From Bacillus thuringiensis (GTDB lineage Bacteria > Bacillota > Bacilli > Bacillales > Bacillaceae_G): a stretch of 64,000 bases of DNA. The stretch is from contig NZ_CP155559.1 of assembly GCF_022095615.2 (NCBI RefSeq), forward strand, positions 3,221,501 to 3,285,500, written 5' to 3'. Below are positions 29,151 through 38,205 of this stretch, one piece after another; within the stretch, counting starts at the first letter, position 1, and every line of letters begins with the position of its first letter. A program made the translations under genes and the position numbers. The notes beneath the pieces are model-generated. The model was not told the DNA's origin and ran no database searches. It saw only the letters and a program-made list of their open reading frames with translations.

Positions 29151-29495
29151 GTGATTAAAATGAATAAACAAGAACAATTAAATGTTATAAAAAAAGATTT
29201 TGTTGATTCTCAAAAAGTATTATTGGCAATTGGTGATGAAACACGTCAAGCTATTTTGTTAGTTCTCATGGAAACTGAATGTCAAACAGGATTACGTGTA
29301 GGCGAAATTACGAAACAAACACATCTTTCTCGACCAGCGGTATCACATCACCTTAGGATTTTACGAGAAGCCGGTATTATTTTAATGCGAAAAGAAGGTA
29401 CAAAAAACTTTTATTATATTGATATACGTACAAAATTAAGTTTATTAAAGAACCTTGTATTAGATATTGAAAAGCTATTGCACAACTTTTATTGA
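29151..29495 (+). CDS. ArsR-type winged-helix regulator
   Basis: The protein (114 residues from GTG 29151, or 111 from ATG 29160) has the ArsR/SmtB winged helix: LLAIGDETRQAILLVLMETE, VGEITKQTHLSRPAVSHHLRILREAGII and the wing KEGTKNFYYI. No CxC metal-binding motif is present in the usual helix, so it may sense something other than metals. AGGAGG lies 4 bases before the GTG and 13 before the ATG, so neither start is ideal. It is followed 18 bp later by an oxidoreductase gene with which it forms an operon. Confidence 0.85.
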   Translation: MIKMNKQEQLNVIKKDFVDSQKVLLAIGDETRQAILLVLMETECQTGLRVGEITKQTHLSRPAVSHHLRILREAGIILMRKEGTKNFYYIDIRTKLSLLKNLVLDIEKLLHNFY

Positions 29496-29513
29496 AATTT
29501 GGAGGTATAAGAA

Positions 29514-30512
29514 ATGAAAGCGATGATAATTGATAAATACGGCAAAGTTCCAATGCGTATGGCAGAGGTACCTACTCCTGAAATAAATGAGCATGAAGTG
29601 CTCGCAGAAATTCATGCAGCTAGTATTAACCCAATTGATTTTAAAATACGCGATGGCAAAGTAAAAATGTTACTGAAATATGAAATGCCCCTAATCCTTG
29701 GGAATGACTTTTCTGGTGTCATCGTAAAGGTTGGATCAAAAGTGACTCACTTTAAAGCCGGTGATGAAATATATGCACGTCCAAGAAAAAATAAGATTGG
29801 TACTTTCGCGGAATATATAGCCATTCATGAAGATGATATAGCCTTAAAACCGAAAAATTTAAGTTTTGAGGAAGCGGCGTCGATTCCTCTCGTTGGCTTA
29901 ACATCCTATCAAGCTTTACATGACATTATGCAATTACAACAAGGACAAAAGATTTTGATTCACGCTGGATCTGGTGGAGTTGGTACTTTCGCCATTCAGT
30001 TAGCAAAAATAATGGGCGCTACCGTTACAACGACTGCTAGTGAGGCTGGTGCGAATTTAGTAAAGTCTCTTGGCGCAGATGAAATGATTAATTACAAAAC
30101 AGAAAAATTTGAAGATATACTAACAAACTATGATGCGGTATTTGATACAATCGGTGGTACAACACTTGAAAAATCATTCAATATTATAAAAAGCGGAGGC
30201 AACATTGTTTCCGTTTCAGGGATGCCGAATGCTCGATTCGGTAAAGAATTCGGTTCAGGATTTTTCAAAACACTCTTATTTTCATTAGCAAGTAAAAAAC
30301 TTACTGCACTTGAAAAAAAACATAATGCTCAATATTCATTTTTATTTATGAAACCAAGCGGAGATCAATTACGTACTATTGCAAACTATATTGAAGCTGG
30401 AAAAATCAAGCCGGTAATCGATCGCGTTTTCCCTTTTGAAGATGCTCAAAAAGCAATGGAATATTCGGAGTCTGGAAGAGCAAAAGGAAAAATAATTGTA
30501 AAAGTGAAATAA
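29514..30512 (+). CDS. NADP-dependent oxidoreductase (zinc-free MDR, quinone reductase type)
   Basis: The 332-residue protein has the MDR N-terminal catalytic domain (ASINPIDFKIRDG, LGNDFSGVIVKVG, GDEIYARP) and the Rossmann motif AGSGGVGTFAIQLAK. The usual zinc ligands are missing, as in quinone/enone reductases. It probably reduces quinones or reactive enones with NADPH. GGAGG precedes the ATG by 9 bases. It is 18 bp downstream of the ArsR gene, so its expression probably depends on the signal sensed by that regulator. A terminator follows. Confidence 0.88.
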   Translation: MKAMIIDKYGKVPMRMAEVPTPEINEHEVLAEIHAASINPIDFKIRDGKVKMLLKYEMPLILGNDFSGVIVKVGSKVTHFKAGDEIYARPRKNKIGTFAEYIAIHEDDIALKPKNLSFEEAASIPLVGLTSYQALHDIMQLQQGQKILIHAGSGGVGTFAIQLAKIMGATVTTTASEAGANLVKSLGADEMINYKTEKFEDILTNYDAVFDTIGGTTLEKSFNIIKSGGNIVSVSGMPNARFGKEFGSGFFKTLLFSLASKKLTALEKKHNAQYSFLFMKPSGDQLRTIANYIEAGKIKPVIDRVFPFEDAQKAMEYSESGRAKGKIIVKVK

Positions 30513-30516
30513 TAAT

Positions 30517-30560
30517 AAAACCTCCATTTTAATCAATCTTTTTGAAAAATGGAGGTTTTG
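30517..30560 (+). terminator. Terminator of arsR-oxidoreductase operon
   Basis: AAAACCTCCATTTT pairs with AAAATGGAGGTTTT, followed by a short T-rich tail. Confidence 0.8.
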
Positions 30561-30702
30561 TATTTGCTGTTAAATAGACATAGTGCAATGAAGTCCTTAC
30601 AATAGATTGCAAGGGGAAATATCATATTATACTTTTAGCTAATTTTACAAAGAATACATACGTACAAATACATAATAGAAAAATAAACAAGGAGGAGATA
30701 AA

Positions 30703-32169
30703 ATGACTAAAAATAATGAAGCTGGTTGGAATTTAGATAATAGTTATACGACTCTGCCGCAATCATTTTATACAGAAATCCCCCCTACTCCTGTAAATTC
30801 ACCGGAGCTAGTTAAACTAAATCATTCACTCGCAATATCTCTTGGCTTTAATCCTGAAGAACTGAAGAAAGAAGTCGAAATTGCTATTTTCGCTGGTAAT
30901 GCTCTCCCAGAAGGAGCTCATCCATTAGCTCAAGCATATGCCGGTCATCAATTCGGACATTTTAATATGTTAGGCGACGGTCGTACTCTTTTAATTGGCG
31001 AACAAATTACTCCTTCAGGTAAACGTTTTGACATTCAGCTAAAAGGTTCTGGCCCTACTCCGTATTCACGCCGTGGTGATGGTCGTGCTGCACTCGGTCC
31101 GATGCTACGTGAGTATATTATTAGTGAAGCGATGTATGCACTTGATATTCCGACTACACGCAGTTTAGCAGTTGTTACGACTGGTGAACCAACATATCGT
31201 GAAACAAAGTTACCTGGAGCAATTTTAACTAGAGTAGCAAGTAGCCATATACGCGTCGGTACATTCCAATATGCTGCAGCTCGTGGTTCTATCGAGGATC
31301 TTCAATCACTAGCTGACTATACGATACAAAGGCATTACCCAGAAATTGAAGCTCATGAAAACCGATATACTGCATTACTACAAGAAGTCATAAAGAAACA
31401 AGCAAGTCTCATCGCTAAATGGCAACTTGTTGGATTTATCCATGGCGTAATGAACACTGACAATATAACAATTAGTGGAGAAACAATTGATTACGGCCCT
31501 TGTGCATTTATGGACAATTACGACCAAGGAACCGTATTTAGCTCGATTGATACACAAGGTCGCTACGCATATGGAAATCAGCCATATATGGCCGCATGGG
31601 ATCTAGCACGATTAGCAGAATCTTTAATACCAATCCTACACGAAGATGAGGAAGAAGCATTAAAAATTGCTCAAGACGAAATTTCAAAATTTAGCGTACG
31701 GTATGAAAACCAGTGGTTCATTGGAATGAAAAAGAAATTAGGACTATTTAGCAACGAAGAACAAGATCACTCACTTATTGAGCAACTTTTAAAAATGATG
31801 GAGAAATATAAAGCGGATTACACAAATACATTCCGTTCATTAACTCTTGATACGATCGAAAATACAGCGCTATTTGAAAGTCCTGAATTTAAAGAATGGT
31901 ACAAACTGTGGCAATCTCGATTAGAAAAACAAGAAGAATCGAAAGAAAACGCCTACGAAATGATGAAAAATAATAACCCATCAATTATCCCAAGGAACCA
32001 CCGCGTAGAAGAAGCATTAGAAGCAGCTGTTACAAATGGAGATTATAGCGTAATGGAAAAACTCCTTGAAGCTCTATCAAATCCTTATGCGTATTCTACA
32101 GATCAAGAAGAATACTGCGTTCCACCTGTACCGACGAATCGTCCTTATCGTACTTTTTGTGGGACTTGA
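30703..32169 (+). CDS. selO: Protein adenylyltransferase SelO (YdiU family)
   Basis: The 488-residue pseudokinase transfers AMP from ATP to proteins. Conserved blocks are [65 protein letters not shown] and [28 protein letters not shown], where the kinase metal-binding motifs lie. The C-terminus reads RTFCGT, with Cys486 at the place where eukaryotic SelO carries selenocysteine. GGAGGAG precedes the ATG by 7 bases. It stands alone, and a 38-bp palindrome follows. Confidence 0.94.
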   Translation: MTKNNEAGWNLDNSYTTLPQSFYTEIPPTPVNSPELVKLNHSLAISLGFNPEELKKEVEIAIFAGNALPEGAHPLAQAYAGHQFGHFNMLGDGRTLLIGEQITPSGKRFDIQLKGSGPTPYSRRGDGRAALGPMLREYIISEAMYALDIPTTRSLAVVTTGEPTYRETKLPGAILTRVASSHIRVGTFQYAAARGSIEDLQSLADYTIQRHYPEIEAHENRYTALLQEVIKKQASLIAKWQLVGFIHGVMNTDNITISGETIDYGPCAFMDNYDQGTVFSSIDTQGRYAYGNQPYMAAWDLARLAESLIPILHEDEEEALKIAQDEISKFSVRYENQWFIGMKKKLGLFSNEEQDHSLIEQLLKMMEKYKADYTNTFRSLTLDTIENTALFESPEFKEWYKLWQSRLEKQEESKENAYEMMKNNNPSIIPRNHRVEEALEAAVTNGDYSVMEKLLEALSNPYAYSTDQEEYCVPPVPTNRPYRTFCGT

Positions 32170-32216
32170 TTGCAATATAAAGAATGTTTCTAGTTATATT
32201 AACTGTTAACAACAAA

Positions 32217-32254
32217 CTTAAAAGGTGTTTTCAATATTGAAAACACCTTTTAAG
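32217..32254. terminator. Palindromic terminator after selO
   Basis: A 38-bp perfect palindrome built on CTTAAAAGGTGTTTTCAAT can form a 17-19 bp stem. Confidence 0.7.
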
Positions 32255-32328
32255 TTAACTTATTTAATGTCCATATTTAAAATCAACTAAAAATGCCGAC
32301 TTCAAATCAAAAATACTTCATTCTATAT

Positions 32329-32529
32329 TTATCCACGTTCTACTACTAAAAAATCTGGTTTTGCAGGTGCAGGCGTATCTCCATGAGCAGCATATTGTTT
32401 AGTATCAAAGTTTAATACCGAAAAATTTTCATGTGTCGCTTGTTTTGGTTCAGCTAAAATACCGCCAATACTCAAAAATACAACACTAGCAGCCGTTAAC
32501 CCCATAATAGTTAATCCGATTTTTCTCAT
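32329..32529 (-). CDS. phr: Phr signalling peptide precursor
   Basis: This 66-residue protein has an N-terminal secretion signal (GLTIMGLTAASVVFLSIGG) and a polar C-terminal tail HGDTPAPAKPDFLVVERG. Size, position and layout fit Phr pre-peptides, which are exported, cut to 5-7 residues and taken back up to inhibit the partner Rap protein. The exact mature peptide cannot be read from the sequence; the AHGDTP and AKPDFL regions are candidates. Its ATG overlaps the rap stop codon (TAATG), so the two are translationally coupled. Confidence 0.82.
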   Translation of the reverse strand: MRKIGLTIMGLTAASVVFLSIGGILAEPKQATHENFSVLNFDTKQYAAHGDTPAPAKPDFLVVERG

Positions 32530-33623
32530 TATTTCAACGCTCCCTTGTCAAATATTCTTTTCCTCATTTCATAAGCCTTATAAAAATACTTTTCAGCCTG
32601 TTCTATATTGCCTTCTTTATGAAACTCTATTGCCAGCTTTTCAGCATATTCGCAGATATATTCGGTTAAATTTTCTCTTTCAAAGTAAGAAAAACTTTCA
32701 AGCATAATTTTTTCTACGTTTTCTGCTTTCAAACATTGACAAAATTCATTTAGAATTAAAAAATGATACCTATATTCATCATTTTTTAATTCTTTGCAAA
32801 CTTTCAATCCAATTTCAATTAATGCTTTTGCCTTTTCTATTTCTCCTATTTTATAATATTCTCCTGCCTCTATAAAAATAGCTTTATAATGATTCGGCAT
32901 TTTTTTAGAAACCTCTGATAAGTGTCTAATAGCCAAGACTGAAAGGTTTTGACTCGCATACAATAATCCTAAATTATGTCTTATTCTTAAAACTAGTGTT
33001 TCGGCATCATTTTTTTGCAAAGTATTTAATGCTGAAACAATATACTCCTCTGCTCTTTCATGCTGTTTTAATTTTGAAAAAGATAAGCCCAAAACATTTT
33101 CACATAGTGCTACATTCATTTCATGCCCTGCATGTTTTGCAAAGATATCCCTTGCTTTCGAAGCATATTCGATAGCTGAATACGCTTGATACATTTGATA
33201 TTTTAATGTAGAAACTCTGTAGTTAAACTCTGCTTGTTCAACTTCATCTGGAATATTCTTTAGTAATCCTTCCGCTTTATCAACATAGTTACTCGCTTCA
33301 CTATAATTTGAGAGAATTGTAGAATGTATAGATTTAAATAAATAATAATAATATTCTAAAAATTCTTCGTTCGGTTTAGGAAGCGAATCTAGTTTATCAA
33401 AAGAATTTTTTGAAATACCTATACCATCAATTAGCACTTTATATCGAAAATCTAAAAGATAATAGTGAAATAATACATTTACATCTCCTTCTATAATATG
33501 TAGCTTTTTATCAATCTCTTCCTTTAATTTTTTCGCTTCACTTACTCGTTGTGCTCTGATGTTTTGGTACCAATCATTCAGCATCTTGGTAATTAATTTA
33601 TTACCTGTGATTTGTATATTCAT
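32529..33623 (-). CDS. rap: Rap family response regulator phosphatase/regulator
   Basis: The 364-residue protein has a short N-terminal three-helix bundle (residues 1-70, WYQNIRAQRVSEAKKLKEEID) and then about seven tetratricopeptide-like repeats, as in Rap proteins. Rap proteins dephosphorylate Spo0F or block ComA-type regulators and so delay sporulation or related processes; the Phr peptide turns them off. The start at 33623 is supported by GAGGAGGG. Overlap of its stop with the phr start makes this a classic rap-phr cassette. Which pathway it controls is not visible. Confidence 0.88.
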   Translation of the reverse strand: MNIQITGNKLITKMLNDWYQNIRAQRVSEAKKLKEEIDKKLHIIEGDVNVLFHYYLLDFRYKVLIDGIGISKNSFDKLDSLPKPNEEFLEYYYYLFKSIHSTILSNYSEASNYVDKAEGLLKNIPDEVEQAEFNYRVSTLKYQMYQAYSAIEYASKARDIFAKHAGHEMNVALCENVLGLSFSKLKQHERAEEYIVSALNTLQKNDAETLVLRIRHNLGLLYASQNLSVLAIRHLSEVSKKMPNHYKAIFIEAGEYYKIGEIEKAKALIEIGLKVCKELKNDEYRYHFLILNEFCQCLKAENVEKIMLESFSYFERENLTEYICEYAEKLAIEFHKEGNIEQAEKYFYKAYEMRKRIFDKGALK

Positions 33624-33760
33624 TAAAACCCTCCTCATCTATTTAAGTATTCTAAAAGTAACACAACTCAATTATCTATATCCATATTTATATATATTTC
33701 TCAACAATTGTTTAAAATTCAATTCCTCAATTGATGATTTGTTCACATTACACCCATCTT

Positions 33761-34108
33761 TTATAACCGCTGAATATGAGTATCCTTAAAATCAGTCTCA
33801 TATTTCAATCCATATCCAAACATTCGATCCATTCCAATATGCGCTGTCCATATTAAGCCAATCATTATAACGGTATCTACCTTAAAATAGACACCTATTA
33901 TAGCTATTACTATCGATATACTATATGTGTGAAAAATATTATAAATTTTAGCACCTACATAATTATTTATGCCGTACGCTAACATTGATAAATCCGGGGC
34001 TAAAAGGAATACAAAAAATATAATCCAACTAAATTCATATATTGAATACGAATAAATCGTGGCTAAGAAAACAACCAGTCCTTCAAAATGTAAAATACGC
34101 TTTTGCAT
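33761..34108 (-). CDS. DUF4260 membrane protein
   Basis: The 115-residue protein has four hydrophobic helices and the DUF4260 motifs LAPDLSMLAYGIN, IYNIFHTY and WTAHIGMDRMFGYGLKY. The function of this family is unknown. AGGAATG lies ten bases before ATG. It starts 12 bp after the symporter gene and is the last gene of a three-gene operon. Confidence 0.85.
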   Translation of the reverse strand: MQKRILHFEGLVVFLATIYSYSIYEFSWIIFFVFLLAPDLSMLAYGINNYVGAKIYNIFHTYSISIVIAIIGVYFKVDTVIMIGLIWTAHIGMDRMFGYGLKYETDFKDTHIQRL

Positions 34109-34120
34109 TCTTTATCATTC

Positions 34121-35089
34121 CTATTTTTCTATATTTACCGATACATTTTCATCACTGAAAGTATTCTTTGCATTTTTTGACCAGATGGTTGCTAATATCG
34201 GTCCTGCAATGTTATGCCATACTGCTGCTAATACACTTGGAAGTGCAGCTGCTGGTCCAAAATGTGCTGTTGCCAGCGCAACACCTAATCCTGAATTTTG
34301 CATTCCTACTTCTATTGAAATAGCTCTTCTTGTCCCTTCTTCTAGTCCAAGTACGAACGCTGTTATATATCCGAGTAAAAAGCCAAATGCATTATGGAGC
34401 ATAACTGCAATAAAGATAAGAAGACCTGAAGAAGTAATGCTACTTACATTGGCTGAAACAACTGCAGAAACAATAATAATAATTGCTACAACTGATATTA
34501 AAGGAATAACAGTCATTCCTTTCGTAACAGTTTTAGGGAAAAACTTCTTCACTACTAATCCTAAAATGATAGGTAGGATAATAACTTGTACGATAGAAAG
34601 AAACATAGACATAGGATTTACTGGCATCCATTGTCCTGCAAGCAATAATAAAATGAGGGGTGTAGCAATTGGTGCTAGTAACGTTGATAATGACGTCATT
34701 GCGATTGACAACGCTAAGTTCCCTTTTGCTAAATAAACCATAACATTTGATGCAGTGCCACCCGGTACTGAACCGAGTAACACTAATCCAGCTGCTAACT
34801 CAGCTGGCAGATTCATAACGTAGGCTAGTACGTATGCGACAAGTGGCATAATAATAAACTGCGCACATACGCCGATAATAACTGGCAATGGTTTTGTAGC
34901 AATGATTTTAAAATCAGCAGCCTTTAATGTTAATCCCATCCCAAACATTACAACGCCAAGTAAAATTGTTATGTAACTAGTTAATCCGAGAAATGGTCCA
35001 GGAATGAAATATGCAATAGCTGCAATACAAATAACCCAAAATGCAAAATACTTTCCAGCTATATTACTTATCGCTTCTAGTACTTTCAC
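34121..35089 (-). CDS. Bile acid:sodium symporter family transporter (BASS)
   Basis: The 322-residue protein has about ten membrane helices and the family pattern LGVVMFGMGLTLKAADF, PGGTASNVMVYLAKGN (the substrate and sodium site) and EVGMQNSGLGVALA. Bacterial members carry organic anions with sodium; the substrate may be a 2-oxo or 2-hydroxy acid given the upstream gene. The start is GTG at 35089 behind a weak AGGGGAT, and lies 4 bp after the stop of the FAD oxidase gene, so they are co-transcribed. Confidence 0.88.
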   Translation of the reverse strand: MKVLEAISNIAGKYFAFWVICIAAIAYFIPGPFLGLTSYITILLGVVMFGMGLTLKAADFKIIATKPLPVIIGVCAQFIIMPLVAYVLAYVMNLPAELAAGLVLLGSVPGGTASNVMVYLAKGNLALSIAMTSLSTLLAPIATPLILLLLAGQWMPVNPMSMFLSIVQVIILPIILGLVVKKFFPKTVTKGMTVIPLISVVAIIIIVSAVVSANVSSITSSGLLIFIAVMLHNAFGFLLGYITAFVLGLEEGTRRAISIEVGMQNSGLGVALATAHFGPAAALPSVLAAVWHNIAGPILATIWSKNAKNTFSDENVSVNIEK

Positions 35090-35093
35090 CCCA

Positions 35094-36485
35094 TCATCCC
35101 CTATCCTTCAACTGAAAAACTTTATTCGGATTCAAAATATTTTGCGGGTCAAGAGCTTTCTTTATTTTTTCCATTACGAGTAATGCCGCCCCATGTTCTT
35201 CTTCTTGGTACTTCCGTTTTCCAATTCCAACGCCATGTTCTCCCGTACACGTTCCACCTCGTTTAAGAGCATATAAAACGATACTTTCATTTATTTCGTC
35301 GCCCTTTTTCACTTCTTCTTTATCGTTTGGATCTATCATTAAGAGCACGTGGAAATTTCCGTCTCCTACATGGCCAAGAATACCACCAACAAGACCTACT
35401 TTATCTAATGTCTCTTTCGCATGTTGGATTGCGCCAGCTAATTCTGAAATTGGTACACATACGTCTGTACTCATAAGCTTTTTACCAGGATAGCTATGAA
35501 CGTAAGAGTATGCTAGATTATGCCGTGCATCCCATAATTTATTTCTCGCCGCAGTTTCTGTTTCAAAAGTAACTTCTTTACATCTATGATCAAAAACAAT
35601 TTCCTTAGTAAATTCAATATCTTGCTTAAGCCCTGCTTCATTACCGTGAAACTCTAAAAACAGTGTAGGTTCTTCTCTGTAACTTGTTTCATTATAATGA
35701 TTTACTTGTTTCATAGATAATTCATCTACAAGTTCAATTCTTGCAATTGGAATACCCGCTTGTAATATATTAATGACAGCTTCTACTGCATCATTTATAG
35801 TTGGAAACGATGCTCTCGCAGCCATAACATGTTCTGGTATGCCGTATACTTTTAAAGTTAGCTCTGTAAAGCATCCGAGCGTCCCTTCTGATCCTACGAA
35901 AACACCATTTAAATGGTAACCTGATGATGACTTCGCTGCTAAATTTCCAGTATGTATTACTTCTCCATCCGCAAGAACGACTTCTAAATCACGAACTTGA
36001 TCACGCATTACTCCGTATTTAACTGCTGTCGTTCCACTCGCATTTGTGGCAGCCATTCCACCTAACGTTGCATCTGCTCCTGGGTCTACACTAAAAAATA
36101 ATCCATACTTTTTCAATTCTTTATTAAGCTGAGAGCGAGTCACTCCCGGCTGTACTCTCACAAGAAAATCTTTCTCTCTTATTTCGAGTATTTTATTCAT
36201 AAGAGAGAAATCCATTGTAATTCCTTTTTCATATGGAATAACGTGTCCTTCTAAACTAGATCCTACCCCAAAAGGAACGACAGGTTTTTTATGCTCACCC
36301 GCCACTTTCATTATTCTACTAACCTCTTCAGTCGTTTTCGGAAAAACAACTACATCAGGTAAACTACTAGTATGATAAGATTCATCTTTACTATGTAACT
36401 CTCTTACTGTCGTATTCACAACTACTCGATCTTCGGGAAGTACACCCTTTAGTTCATTTACTAAACGTTCTACTGTTATCTCCAT
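35094..36485 (-). CDS. FAD-linked oxidase, D-lactate/glycolate dehydrogenase (GlcD-like)
   Basis: The 463-residue protein has a PCMH-type FAD-binding domain (VVPFGVGSSLEGHVIPYEKGITMDFS split around it, VRVQPGVTRSQLN, DPGADATLGGMAATNASGTTAVKYG, GSEGTLG) and the C-terminal FAD-oxidase domain with GHVGDGNFHVLLMID and TGEHGVGIGKRKY. Family members oxidise D-lactate, glycolate or other 2-hydroxy acids and pass electrons to a quinone or other acceptor. ATG at 36485 follows AGGAG by nine bases. It is the first gene of an operon with a BASS symporter and DUF4260, which suggests uptake and use of a hydroxy acid. Confidence 0.88.
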   Translation of the reverse strand: MEITVERLVNELKGVLPEDRVVVNTTVRELHSKDESYHTSSLPDVVVFPKTTEEVSRIMKVAGEHKKPVVPFGVGSSLEGHVIPYEKGITMDFSLMNKILEIREKDFLVRVQPGVTRSQLNKELKKYGLFFSVDPGADATLGGMAATNASGTTAVKYGVMRDQVRDLEVVLADGEVIHTGNLAAKSSSGYHLNGVFVGSEGTLGCFTELTLKVYGIPEHVMAARASFPTINDAVEAVINILQAGIPIARIELVDELSMKQVNHYNETSYREEPTLFLEFHGNEAGLKQDIEFTKEIVFDHRCKEVTFETETAARNKLWDARHNLAYSYVHSYPGKKLMSTDVCVPISELAGAIQHAKETLDKVGLVGGILGHVGDGNFHVLLMIDPNDKEEVKKGDEINESIVLYALKRGGTCTGEHGVGIGKRKYQEEEHGAALLVMEKIKKALDPQNILNPNKVFQLKDRG

Positions 36486-36614
36486 CGTACACACTCCTAC
36501 TTTCTATAAATTAGAATTACAAAATATGTTAAGGGTTTTATACATAATAATCCGAAAAATTAAATAATTCAAGTTTTACATATACGAAATTCATTTCTTA
36601 CTTTCGAATAAACA

Positions 36615-36648
36615 AAAAGAACTTGCAGCAATTGCTGCAAGTTCTTTT
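36615..36648 (-). terminator. Terminator of the DUF2871 gene
   Basis: AAAAGAACTTGCAGCA pairs perfectly with TGCTGCAAGTTCTTTT, 9 bp from the stop of the gene ending at 36657. Confidence 0.85.
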
Positions 36649-36656
36649 CTATAAAA

Positions 36657-37055
36657 CTACATTTTAAACGACTTCTTTATTAACAACATAAACCAAATTA
36701 AAGTAACTGCCATCAACGAATGAGAAAAACCAACAATATAAGTTAACCCTTTAAAGTCCGCTCCATTTAACTGAAGAAGCCCTCTTGCTGCCAATGAACC
36801 TAACATTAAAATTAATGCGATATTATGTACAACAAACCACTTATTAAAACTTTTCGCTTCATGAAACGCGAATACTTTTGCTAATCCTAAAGCAATTAAG
36901 AAGAAGAAAAAGCCAAGTACAAGTGTATGTGTATGCAAAAGATTTAACAAAGTAGATCCTACAATCCCCTTATACTTTCCATACTCCCTAGCGAAAATTC
37001 CTGATAATAGACCGATAATCAAATACGTAAACGATGCATTATATAATTTTTTCAT
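36657..37055 (-). CDS. DUF2871 membrane protein
   Basis: The 132-residue protein has four hydrophobic helices with conserved histidines (LLHTHTLVLGFFFFLIALGL, VHNIALILMLGSLAARG, GFSHSLMAVTLIWF), the pattern of DUF2871. Its function is unknown; the histidines could hold haem, but that is a guess. ATG at 37055 has AAGGAGG eight bases upstream; the longer frame to 37091 does not. Two tandem promoters lie upstream. Confidence 0.85.
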   Translation of the reverse strand: MKKLYNASFTYLIIGLLSGIFAREYGKYKGIVGSTLLNLLHTHTLVLGFFFFLIALGLAKVFAFHEAKSFNKWFVVHNIALILMLGSLAARGLLQLNGADFKGLTYIVGFSHSLMAVTLIWFMLLIKKSFKM

Positions 37056-37122
37056 TATGTACCTCCTTGAGTAGAATGTGTAGTGTGTCATATTTAGTAA
37101 TAATGATAGTTATATAGTAAAA

Positions 37123-37142
37123 ACTCCTAGTTACCTAGGAGT
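37123..37142. promoter_or_regulatory. Dyad at the predicted transcription start of the DUF2871 gene
   Basis: ACTCCTAG-TTAC-CTAGGAGT overlaps the start point predicted from the promoter at 37146-37174. It can act as an operator or as a 5' RNA hairpin. Confidence 0.45.
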
Positions 37143-37145
37143 CAT

Positions 37146-37208
37146 TGTATAAGTATCTCACTCTTTACAATCAATCCTAATTATAAAATATCCCTTTATA
37201 CAAAACAA
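37146..37208 (-). promoter_or_regulatory. Tandem promoters of the DUF2871 gene
   Basis: On the minus strand TTGATT-17-TATACA (37146-37174) and, further upstream, TTGTTT-17-TATAAT (37180-37208) are both good sigma-A-type pairs with 17-base spacers. Confidence 0.55.
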
Positions 37209-37310
37209 ACGAACTTTATGTGAACAATCAGGACTATTTTAAAATATGTTGCGATTTTGTATTACACAATCCATACTAAATATTATAAATGTTAAAGGTG
37301 GTGCAATAGC

Positions 37311-37814
37311 TTGATAGTTCTTGAAACTGAACGCCTCGTTCTTCGCTGGTTTGATATAAAAGATGCTCCATTTATTCTTAAATTAGTAAATGATCCTGCA
37401 TGGATTCAGTATATCGGTGATAAAAGGATCAAAAACTTAGAAGATGCAAAAAAATACATCTTAAACGGACCTGTTGATATGTATAATAAAATGGGCTTTG
37501 GTCTTTACTTAGTTGAACGAAAAGAAGATTTCACTCCACTCGGTATGTGTGGTCTTATTAAAAGGGATTCATTAGAAGATGTTGATATTGGCTTTGCCTT
37601 TTTAGAAGAATTCCGTTCAAAAGGATATGGCTACGAGTCAGCTTCCGCTGTAATAGACTACGGTGTACAGAACCTAGGTATGAAACGAATAGTAGCAATT
37701 ACTTCTATAGATAACATCGCCTCAGGAAATCTTTTAGAAAAAGTAGGATTGCAGTTCGAAAAGATAATTTCAGACTCAGGAGAAGATTTAAAATTATTCG
37801 GGTATAACGCGTAA
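37311..37814 (+). CDS. GNAT family N-acetyltransferase (RimJ/RimL type)
   Basis: The 167-residue protein matches the RimJ/RimL branch: LETERLVLRWFDIKDAPFILKLVNDP at the start, DVDIGFAFLEEFRSKGYGYESA as the acetyl-CoA loop, and the ending GNLLEKVGLQFEK. It would acetylate a protein N-terminus or a small amine. It starts with TTG; AAGGTGG lies 9 bases upstream. A strong terminator follows directly. Confidence 0.86.
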   Translation: MIVLETERLVLRWFDIKDAPFILKLVNDPAWIQYIGDKRIKNLEDAKKYILNGPVDMYNKMGFGLYLVERKEDFTPLGMCGLIKRDSLEDVDIGFAFLEEFRSKGYGYESASAVIDYGVQNLGMKRIVAITSIDNIASGNLLEKVGLQFEKIISDSGEDLKLFGYNA

Positions 37815-37846
37815 AAAAGGTTCGCCATAAATGGCGAACCTTTTTT
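37813..37846 (+). terminator. Terminator of the GNAT gene
   Basis: AAAAAAGGTTCGCCA pairs with TGGCGAACCTTTTTT around a 4-base loop. Confidence 0.88.
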
Positions 37847-37958
37847 ACTAATTTTATAATAATATGTTACGTTACATGATAGTTCGCGTTAGTTCTTGTA
37901 ATTGCCAATACCCCTTTCATATCACATTTTTGGTACTTTATAGAAATAACTCTTCCGC

Positions 37959-37991
37959 TTATTTAATATATTATATTAATATATTAAATAA
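37959..37991. promoter_or_regulatory. 33-bp AT-only palindrome before the disrupted small gene
   Basis: TTATTTAATATATTA-TAT-TAATATATTAAATAA is perfect, 15 bp per arm, and ends 15 bp before the start codon at 38007. It could be an operator or a promoter with overlapping repressor site. Confidence 0.45.
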
Positions 37992-38006
37992 AGGGAGTGA
38001 GAATAA

Positions 38007-38074
38007 ATGGTACAACCACTATTTTTGTTAGTTCTTCAATTCATTGCATTTATATTAATCATTTTTATCTTATA
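38007..38074 (+). pseudogene. 5' part of a small membrane protein gene split by a transposon
   Basis: GGGAGTGAG lies before ATG 38007. Twenty-two codons of one hydrophobic helix (VQPLFLLVLQFIAFILIIF) run into the transposon end, where a TAG straddles the junction. Joined to 42563-42677 with one copy of the TTATA duplication, the frame continues to a natural stop, giving 60 residues with two membrane helices. The interrupted product may still be made as a 22-residue peptide. Confidence 0.85.
38070..38074. repeat. Target site duplication, left copy (TTATA)
   Basis: Five bases directly outside the GGGGT end, identical to 42558-42562. Five-base duplications are standard for Tn3-family transposition. 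Confidence 0.85.
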
Positions 38075-38086
38075 GGGGTCCTGCCG

Positions 38087-38205
38087 CATGCCCATTAAAC
38101 TAAAATTTTATAGTACCCCCCCAGAACGAAATTTTGTACTAACTTGTAACAAAATGCTCATTTTTTCGTTTTGAGGTATTTGCATTTCTTAGCTTGATAG
38201 TGATG
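38087..38205. mobile_element. IS231-like relic (short cassette with two IS ends)
   Basis: CATGCCCATTAAACTAA at the left and the complement of CATCACTATCAAGCTAAG at the right are IS231-type inverted ends, only 119 bp apart with no transposase. The relic resembles a mobile insertion cassette or an internally deleted IS. GGGGTCCTGCCG and GGGGGTACCCC flank it, which are different, so it is not a simple insertion. Confidence 0.6.
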
